This document shows, piece after piece, positions 56,901 to 64,000 of a DNA stretch of 64,000 nucleotides. Each line of letters starts with the position of its first letter. Position 1 is the first letter of the stretch. The notes under the pieces are model-generated. The model did no database searches, was not told the DNA's origin, and worked only from the letters and a program-made list of their open reading frames with translations. This stretch comes from Undaria pinnatifida. Lineage: Eukaryota > Sar > Phaeophyceae > Laminariales > Alariaceae. The stretch lies in contig JABAKD010000008.1 of assembly GCA_012845835.1 (NCBI GenBank), positions 8,168,775 through 8,232,774 on the forward strand. The letters are read 5' to 3'. A program made the translations under genes and the position numbers.

Positions 56901-59109
56901 ACAAAGTTACCATCGTTTTTTTCCGAAATACAGGACAAGAGCGGAGAGACGAGAACGGAATACACCGAAACAAGTGCCCCACGGAGACGACGGGGTAGAA
57001 AGGCGGGTGGGTGGGTCTATCAGATGCCTTTCGAACACAAGTTAGGACAAAGCGCTAGGGCTGGTGTACACCTATTCCTGCTACTAGTACTACTACTACT
57101 GCTGCTACTACTGTTATTGCTACTGCTACTGCTAGTGCTACTGCTGCTACTATTGCTGCTACTACTACTATGATGCAACTATACTACTATGCCACTATAC
57201 TGCTACCACTTCTACTTTTGCCACTGCTGCTACTACTGCTACTACTGCTGCTGCTACTACTACAGCTACTGCTACTGCTACTGATACTACTACCACCACA
57301 ACTACTATACAACTATACTACTACGCTATTATAGTACTACTTATCACTTCTACTACTGCTACTGCTACTACTACTGCTACTACTGCAACTTCTACCGCTG
57401 CTGCTACTACTACTGCTACTGATACACTGATACTACTATTACTGCTACTACTACTACTACTACCACCACTACTACTATACAACTAGTCTATATATAATAC
57501 TACTATACGCTACTATACTACTACCACTTCTACTACTGCTACTGCTGCTACTGCTACTACTGCTGCTGCTACTGCTACTACTACTTCTACTGTTACTACA
57601 GCCCTCCCTCCCTCCCTCCCTCCGTTCCTCCTTCCTCCCCTGCCCTTTTCCCCCCCGCTTACCAGCGTAAATTCTGCCTTGGTGACGGGACCAGTGGGTC
57701 CCGTAGAGGGTGGGCAGTAGCCATCCGGGTAGCCCCTGTTCCTCAGACAGGAAGCCGTCTCACAGCCGACTTTAGACTCGCATCCAGTCGACGCCCAGAT
57801 GTTGCCGCTCCAACGAACGCCTTTCGATGACAACAGCAAATGAACACGGATAGTTAAATCGACACACGACGTGTATGAAAATACGTGAAAGTGTGGTGAG
57901 CTTAAGCTTTATTTTGCCCCGTCCGCCGGTGGATAAAAATAAATAAAAATAAAAACACGGGTATATAAATTAGGAGGGGCGGCGGGCGGGGGGGGGGCGG
58001 GCGGGGGGGGGGGGGGACCAAAGGGACGGGGGAGGAGGAGCGTGGTCAGGGTAAGTAAGAAAAGGATTCGACGCCAACACACAGGTATCTCACATACGGT
58101 GTAGGAGGACCCACGCTTCCATCCGAGAAAAATGTCCGTTCACCGCTATACCGGTACACAGACAGGGATACACACGGACAAAGAACGTACCATATCCTGC
58201 CCCCCCCCCCCCCCCCGTCTCCTCTCCTTCTGCCCCCCCCTCTGTGCCCCCCTCAACCTTCTCTACTGCCCCACGTTCTCTACGCCCCCCCGCCCCCCTC
58301 CCCTTTCTCCCATCCGCCCCGTCCCCTTCCTGCTACTTCACAGCAAGTAAGACGGCTACTGTGCACAATAACTACGACGACAACAACAACTACTACTACT
58401 GCTGCTACTGCTAGTACTGCCCAACTACTACCGCTACGACCACCACGACTACCAATACATTTCGTCCTGTGCACACAAAGTATGCAAAAAATACCCCCCC
58501 CTCCCCCCCCGTGATCTCTTACCGTTCATGGCTGCGTTATCTAGGATAACCTCCAGTGACCCTCCAGCCTCAAGGTCGTACGATTTCCCGTCTTCGGGCA
58601 GAGGGAGACTCCAGAAACATGCCCCCACCTAAATATATATATATATCATATGGTAGTAGCATGTGGTAGCAACAACAACAGAAATAGGTGGGTTTCATGG
58701 TGTTTCAGCTCGAGAAGCATGTCATGGTTCGTCAGGGGGACGGGGGTGGGGGTGGGGTGGAGGAGGGAGGGGTGGAGGGGGGTGTGGAGAGGAGGGAGGG
58801 AGGGAGGGAAGGAGGGAAGGGAGGGGAGGGGAGGGAAGGAGGGAAGGAGGGAAGGAGGGAGGGGAGAAGAGGAAGGGGTGGGGAGAAGAGGAAGGGGTGG
58901 GGAGGGGAGGGGAGAAGAAAAGAAGTGACAGGTCAGAGGGGGTGGAGACTCACCACGTCGTCGAGGACGCTTCCCTCGGGGCACGTCTCGGTTTCGTCTT
59001 TGATGTGGGTTACGAACCCTCCCGTGGCGCCGATCCTAATTTGATCGTTGCAGTTGTTGATCATAGTCAGCTTACGGCGAGGAACCCCGTCGTCCACGTG
59101 AGGTGCGTT
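50964..59109 (-). CDS. Thaumatin-like domain, ten exons, ~433 aa
   Basis: Exon sum is 1302 nt. Family hallmarks in order: [90 protein letters not shown] and ISFCP. About 23 Cys (typical plant members have 16 in ~200-230 residues), so this is a long form with an insertion around WCSNPGG and [14 protein letters not shown]-like segments. The Arg usual in W-x-R-T-x-C is Ser here; the Glu of AEF and the two Asp of DYYD and IDG are kept. N-glycosylation sites include NST and NNT. The fifth exon (55823-55712) fits only with an AG|GCGAGA donor, a GC-AG intron. Confidence 0.85.
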
Positions 59110-61432
59110 CTGAATCTTCCGAGACAACAGAACGCAGCCGTTGGGGAGGGGGCAGGGGGGGGGGGAGTACTCATTTGTTGCTTGCCTTAGCCATTTGACC
59201 ATTTTCCACGCATCCGTTTCGAGACGGAGCACCGTTTCTACTCCTAATAGAGACACCTCCAACGTTTGGGCGCTCATAACGCTTCTTCCATATATAGCAA
59301 CGTAAAAACTGTTTGGGGGGGGGGGGGGTGAAACAGGAGGAGGAGGAGGAAGGGGTGGGGGGGGTACTTAGTTTGTGCATGACCGTAGTCGTATGACCAT
59401 AGCTGTTAGACCCTCGCATCCCTAGTATGCCGGGACGGAGTACGTCGGGTTTTCACCAACCAGGCAGACAATGCTTGCACCAAGCGCGAAGCGACGAGAA
59501 GTGTTCGGCGAGTCGCATGAAGGATGAACTGCGTCCTTCCAAGAACCACTCGTAAGACAGACTTCGGCAGCACCTTGTGCCTACTTTCTTGCTTATGGAT
59601 GACAGCGCTAATGAATTATACTTTGTTTTCTGTTGTGACCACTCCAGAGACAGCAACGGGTAGTACTATGTAACTGTCTCGTGGGCGCTTTACCATATTC
59701 ACACTACCTGATGCGATAATTCCCCTTGTGCGGAGTCAGGGTTCTCCACCCCGCACAATATGATCTAACTCGATGACCATCATGGTGACCGCCACAAAAA
59801 TAAAAAAATAAAACGGTACCCTGGTTGTCCAGCCCACGCAGTGATTGGCGTGTTTTACAGCGTCGTTGCCAACCAAACGCCAACCCCAATATACACACAA
59901 TGTTTTACAGCGTCGGTGCCAACCGAGGTCAACTATTATAGGCAGCCTGTAAGGGGGGGGGGGGGGGACTCTTTTTTTGCTTGCCTGCTGTCATTTGATC
60001 ATTGACTACACATCCCTTTCGAGGCGAGAAAGGGAGTGGGGAGGGTATTCATTTTATGCATAGCCGCATTTTTAAGGGACCATGGACCCTCGCATCCCTT
60101 AGAGATCATGGGACGGATCACGTCGGGTCTTCACCGACCAGGCAGAACTGAGTTGGGGGGGGGGGGGATTGGATGAGGAGGCGGGGGCTGGGGGAGTCGC
60201 CAGCGGGAAAAATGGGAGCGGTTGAGTCGTTTGGTGTCACTAGCGGTTCGCGCGGAAGGATTACCTAACTTTTGGGTATTTCTGCTCTTTCCACCGTTGT
60301 GTTTTCTTTCTTCATTTGTTCATGTCTTCATTCTTTCTTCTCTTGACTTGACTCTATCTGCTCTGTTATCGTTTTCTCTCTCTTTTTTTTTTTCCTTTTT
60401 TTTCTACATTTGCATGACTTGGCTTTTTCTGCTCTTGCATCATCCTTTCTTTCTGTCCTTTTCCTTGTATCTTCATTCCCCACCCTACCTCCTTCTCGTG
60501 TTCTGTGAGCTCTGCCGGGTCGCCCACGATGTACACCGAGTTCGCCCACGGACCTCCGCAAATTTCACCCTCGTCCCCGCTGCAGGGCATGTAACAAGCG
60601 TCAGATGGAACCGCGTCCACCTCGGCGGAGAAGTACGTGTTGCCGCAGAAACACTCCTGGGAGAACTGGAGACCCATGTATTTATACCTTTTGCGGTGTG
60701 GATGGGGGGGAAAGGGGGGCAGGATTTTGTTGGAGAATTGATGAGCGAGGGGCGTGGGGGTGGAGGGAGGGGGGTGATTCGTTTTTTTGGAAATTTTGGG
60801 GGTTGGTACGGTGGAGGAGTATGTGTTGCCGCAGAAACACGCCTGGGAGAACTGGAGACCCACGTAATTTTATGTGTAGGAAATTATGTTTTTTGGGGGG
60901 GGGTTGAAGACGCAAAAAAAGTGTCGGTGGCTTGGGCGGGGAACGTGAGGGAAAGGGGGGTTGACACTTCGTTGGTTTGGGGATAGGTTGGTTTGGCGGC
61001 TATTGGTTTTATTCGTTGGTTGATTGGTTGATCGGTCGATTGGTTGGTTGACTGATTGGTTGGTTGGTTGGTTGGTTGGTTGGTTGGTTGGTTGGTTGAT
61101 CGGTTGGCTGATCGATCATTCGATGAACCGCTTGACTGACTGATTGGCTGCTTGATTGATCGAAGAACACCGTTAGACAAACGCGGCAAAAACCTAGCGC
61201 AGGTCTATTCAGAGACAATGAATACCGAACGTGTCTGCATCTTCTCACCCGGCACAAAACGACGCGCAGGACAGCGGCGTAAGCTCGGGGTCGCTGGTGT
61301 GGTCGTCCCCCACGTATCTGGTGACGCCTGTGTCGTCGTCCATGAAGCACCCCACGTACGTCAAGCCAGTCGCACCGGTGACAGCAATCGATGGCACAGT
61401 CGCCGCTACGGGTGCCGGAGTTTTTGTGGGCA
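50964..61432 (-). CDS. WSC domain + thaumatin-like domain protein, 5' end open
   Basis: Proposed exons: 61432-61249, 60687-60528 (WSC), then 59109-58954, 58628-58523, 57820-57663, 56359-56248, 55823-55712, 55072-54919, 53626-53544, 52902-52786, 51785-51625, 51106-50964 (thaumatin-like). All joins are phase-compatible. WSC is a Cys-rich extracellular carbohydrate-binding module; thaumatin-like proteins are secreted defence or glucan-binding proteins. A Pro/Thr/Ala linker ([14 protein letters not shown]) precedes WSC. The link between the two domains rests on one phase-0 join across a 1.4-kb repeat-filled intron (60527-59110), so two genes remain possible. The start and signal peptide are not seen and must lie upstream of 61432. 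Confidence 0.6.
52370..52740 (+). repeat. Degenerate 16-20-bp repeat in a thaumatin-gene intron
   Basis: About 18 imperfect units of ATCGAGAGAACGCCCT. Located between the exons ending 52786 and starting 51785. Confidence 0.85.
53221..53405 (+). repeat. GGGTCGG-rich dispersed repeat, copy 1
   Basis: Starts GGCTTTTCACGGGTC and contains CGCGGGTCGG and complementary CCGACCCG stretches; a related copy begins GGCTTTTCACGGGCC at 54689. Both lie in introns of the thaumatin-like gene. Confidence 0.65.
54689..54890 (+). repeat. GGGTCGG-rich dispersed repeat, copy 2
   Basis: Shares its left end with the copy at 53221, then has four GGGTC units facing CCGACCCGAC, giving a strong hairpin next to the exon ending at 54919. 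Confidence 0.65.
57070..57600 (+). repeat. (CTA/CTG)n trinucleotide microsatellite
   Basis: More than 500 bp of CTACTG/CTACTA units in the intron between thaumatin exons 3 and 4. Confidence 0.95.
59155..60165 (-). mobile_element. Cluster of poly-C-ended dispersed repeats
   Basis: Minus-strand copies of the 19.2-kb repeat (59155-59300) and of the 22.7-kb repeat (59345-59800), plus partial third copies at about 59945-60165 with GGACGGATCACGTCGGG. Each ends near GAGTAC/GAGTC followed by a C run. Lies between the WSC and thaumatin exons. Confidence 0.7.
60528..60687 (-). CDS. WSC domain, second exon
   Basis: Acceptor CAAAAG; the split Gly codon joins to [20 protein letters not shown], then [16 protein letters not shown] and NSVYI, completing the domain. 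The donor ATC|GTGGGC gives phase 0; TCG|GTGTAC nine bases earlier is an alternative. Confidence 0.85.
60810..60868 (-). pseudogene. Partial duplicate of the second WSC exon
   Basis: Minus strand encodes [17 protein letters not shown], nearly identical in DNA to the exon at 60687 for about 45 bp, but with no AG acceptor in front and no continuation. Lies inside the intron between the WSC exons. Confidence 0.75.
61010..61105 (+). repeat. (GGTT)n microsatellite
   Basis: Imperfect GGTT/GATT tetranucleotide repeat in the intron between the two WSC exons. Confidence 0.9.
61249..61432 (-). CDS. WSC domain, first exon
   Basis: Acceptor CCTAG, donor CCGG|GTGAGA, exit phase 2. Encodes the linker and [14 protein letters not shown] through [12 protein letters not shown], the start of WSC with its first Cys residues. 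Confidence 0.8.
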
Positions 61433-61559
61433 CTAGGCATGTAGACACCTATATCGATACAGATGGGGTGGGTTGGGGTCGGGGTGGGAGTGGGGGCGGG
61501 GGCTGTGGCCGCGACTTTCATACCTTTTACCGCGCCAAGGGGTGACGATGTACGTAACC

Positions 61560-61855
61560 AATTGGGGCGGGAAAGCTAATGCACCTCCGTGATGACCCTT
61601 TAGGACCAAAGCTAACGCGCCTCTGTGTATGCCCCTTTTCATGCAAAAGCTGACGCACCTTTATGATGGCCTCTTGGAGCAAAAAGCTGACGCACCTCCC
61701 GTAATGCAAAAGGGCAACGCATCTCTGTGACGACCCTTAAGGGGAAAAAAAGCTGACGCACCTCTGTGATTCATGGCCAATCTAACGCACAACTGTGATG
61801 ACCATTTAAGGCAAAACAAAAAAACAAAAACGCACCCCTGTGGTGCCCCTTGCCA
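61560..61855 (+). repeat. ~45-bp degenerate tandem repeat, about 6-7 units
   Basis: Units built on AAAGCTGACGCACCTCTGTG followed by ATGACCCTTTA, with length changes. A related fragment occurs at 63065-63095. Confidence 0.8.
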
Positions 61856-61859
61856 CGTG

Positions 61860-63107
61860 CTACGGTATCGGTACACCGTTCCTCACTTGAGCTCTCTCAC
61901 AAAAAAATTAAGCTGATTTGGGGGGGGAAAACGAAAGTGCTAAAGAAAGTGCTATATATGTACTACTGGTCCAGATGACCAAATCCATGTGCTACGTACA
62001 AAAACGACAAACATTCCCCAAACACAATGTTAAAATTCCTGCGATTTCGAGTTACGAAGTCCCCCGCCCCCCCCCCCCCCCGTCATTCAGACAAAAAAGT
62101 TCAACCTAAAAGTGCTATTATACCTCTATTGTACCGTGCGTCCCGTTGCAGGGCCAAAGCTAACTCACCGGCGCATGCTACGGCTGCGGGTGTACCTAAG
62201 ACTTATACTAGTGTTATGGCTCTTCGCTTGCGTAGCTGTATCCCTCGCCGGTTCCGTTCTATGGTAGCCCCCCCGCCCAACTTTTCTTCTTGAGCGAAAT
62301 CGCCGGTTTTTGAAACCAATCCCCCGGCCGTAGTATCTCCTGATTTACGGTGCATCTTGCTCCCCCCCCCCGACGTTTCCGTCATTTGATATTAGTTCTT
62401 CGCGAAAACAATGCAACACGTGTCAAGATTAGTTCTTCGTAGCATCCTTCCTCGTGTCGAGCAGCCATAAACCGTTCATCAAAACAATCATAATATATCG
62501 CTGTTTTTTGGGGGGGGGGGTTATCATAGAATCTGTCGCCGAAAGACCCGACCTTGAGAGAAAACGGGAACGCGCAGCCCGATGATTATTCAACCCATGG
62601 ACTACGGTAGGTACGTAAGTAAAGAGGTCGGACGAGTCATCCCGCGGCAGGGGTGTAGCGGAAGTTTCTAAGAAGTTTATGAGCCGCTAACACGAAGAGC
62701 TCAACATCAACATCCCACCCGTGTTGAAAGCGTGACCTCATCACCCATGTGTTTAAGCGTGACCTCGAGGGCGATCGACCACGCGACCCGACCAGCACTG
62801 CCGTGCGCTAGTCCTTCAAAAAACAAAACACCCCCCCGTAAAACTACCAGACTAACCAGTAGTAGCGCTAGCTACTCGCTTGAGGAGCTCTCAACCTGCC
62901 AGAAACGCCGGGCCCCCCGAAAAGTTCGACCCCTACCGACCGTGGGATGACTCTAACGTGAAACGCACATTATAGTTCAACGATGCTGACTAGTCGCTTA
63001 GCGCTGTGGGAACCTCGTCGGTGAGGATTTGTTGTCGCCATAAATGCTCTACCCCAGTCGTGGCACGCGCCCTCTGTGATGATCCTCGAGGGAAATAACG
63101 AACAAAC
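61860..63107. other. No supported exon
   Basis: Upstream intron or intergenic sequence of the WSC gene. Chance frames on both strands; a 15-base C run at about 62067 and a 10-base G run at 62511. Confidence 0.4.
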
Positions 63108-63278
63108 CTCTGTGATGGCATTCCACAGCCCGGCGGTGGTCCCCTGGAGGTCGATGCGGATCTTGCAACCCATGGCGGGCTCGGTGAAATAGAAGACCTC
63201 GAAGTCTTCCGTTAGCCCCCCGCTCTCGAGGCTTTCAAGCGCGGCGACCTTGTCCCCGGCCTTGTTGTACAGCGTCAG
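63108..63278 (-). CDS. Exon resembling end of an F5/8 type C-like domain
   Basis: Acceptor GCTTACAG and donor GAG|GTTTGT bound 57 codons: LTLYNKAGDKVAALESLES, then EDFEVFYF and KIRIDLQGTTAGLWNAITE. The pattern (lyd-G, then vRI-L-g ... aEV) is that of the second half of discoidin/F5-8C or related galactose-binding beta-sandwiches. Exit phase 0 does not fit the WSC exon at 61432, so an intervening exon is missing or this belongs to a separate gene extending beyond the window. Confidence 0.45.
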
Positions 63279-64000
63279 CTGTAAGCAAGCAAGCAGTAAG
63301 CACGCAAGCAAAGCATGGAGAGTATAGAGTCGTGTCATAACTGCTCATACTGTGTGTATGCGTGGCATGGCTATGTTTTCGTTTGGCTTTAGGTTGTCTG
63401 GTTCTTCCCGGGGATTTTTTTGTGAGCGATCGACGTTGAAACAATCAACAAGCAGGTCAGCAAGCAGGCAAACATGGAGAGCAGGTCGTGCCATACGTAT
63501 CCATGTACCTGGGGCATAGATCAATGTACAGTTGATGATGTTGTAGCTCTGAAAAGCGGGTGGTTTTCCTTGTCGCGTCGGCCTTAGTATGGGATCCCTA
63601 AACTAAAAGTCTCCTGTTTAAAAAAAGCAAAAACGTGCCGCCCCTATCTCACCATTACCCCATTGCCCATAATGCCGCCCGTTGCATCTTAGCAGTACAT
63701 ACGACGGGGTCGAGATACTTTGACCTGTCCCCGAATCCATTTACAAACGTTTTGGTCTACTAATAGGCGACCAATCGGCACCCTGGTATGTTCTTGACAC
63801 ACCTTCGTAAACTTCGGAAGTATACTGTTAATAGCACCAAGAGCAAGCGAAGCGAAAGCAAGTTTAGACGCCTACGCAAGTTTCACGGAAATAAAAAAAT
63901 GCCCACAGGCACTCTCGTATCACTACGTATCTAGCACTACTGAAACATTTACTTGTTTATTTTGCCCTCCGACAATATAGCGTAGATGCCGTTCCGATGT
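63279..64000. other. Right edge; possible further upstream exon
   Basis: A 40-nt segment at 63548-63509 (CTTTTCAG acceptor, CCCCAG|GTACAT donor) reads SYNIINCTLIYAP on the minus strand, but its exit phase does not match the exon at 63278. The rest shows nothing. Confidence 0.3.

Noticed and set aside
58650-59190. Gly/Arg/Glu-rich plus-strand frames
   Set aside because: Reverse-strand reading of the polypyrimidine tract and a thaumatin exon.
63509-63548. Upstream exon SYNIINCTLIYAP
   Set aside because: Good splice-like borders, but its exit phase conflicts with the exon at 63278-63108 in every frame; kept only as a possibility.
1-64000. Integrated virus or provirus genes
   Set aside because: Brown algae can carry phaeovirus insertions, so this was looked for; no capsid, polymerase or integrase-like motif was recognised.

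Overview
This looks like a nuclear fragment of an intron-rich stramenopile, most likely a brown alga. That assignment is inferred from a WSC-domain protein, a signal peptide with Phe at the predicted cleavage site (the heterokont plastid-targeting style), small GC-rich exons separated by long repeat-rich introns, and very dense microsatellites. No rRNA, CRISPR, bacterial operon or intact virus-like gene was seen. All gene models were joined by eye from reading frame, GT-AG borders and intron phase, without any alignment.

Layout, left to right. 1-5870 holds no supported gene. A small minus-strand disordered protein lies at 5871-6422. At 9.5-15.7 kb there is a divergent pair: a minus-strand gene of unknown function starting at 10860, and a plus-strand gene for a multi-pass membrane protein (visible exons 11222-15656). 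16-21 kb is repeats: an inverted duplication of a Cys-rich coding fragment, degenerate tandem repeats and telomere-like hexamers. 21088-29352 (minus) is a five-exon ubiquitin-specific protease with every catalytic box and about 1.2 thousand residues of low-complexity insertion inside the catalytic domain.

29.6-42 kb is repeat-dominated: two copies of a tRNA-headed SINE, a 17-bp minisatellite, a ~330-bp tandem family, long direct duplications, and an ORF with six YGILK units. 42228-48176 (plus) is a probable plastid-targeted protein of about 284 residues in four phase-compatible exons; its third intron contains a 1.7-kb inverted-repeat element packed with TTATCACACC-type subterminal repeats.

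48.2-50.9 kb is tandem repeats. 50964 to at least 61432 (minus) encodes a secreted-type protein in which a complete WSC domain is followed, in compatible phase, by a large thaumatin-like domain spread over ten exons. An exon resembling the end of an F5/8 type C (galactose-binding) fold lies further upstream at 63.1-63.3 kb. Almost every intron of this gene carries a long C/T tract on the coding strand shortly before its acceptor. The WSC-thaumatin protein is most plausibly an extracellular carbohydrate-binding or defence protein; the protease acts on ubiquitin in cytosol or nucleus. The genes do not form one pathway.
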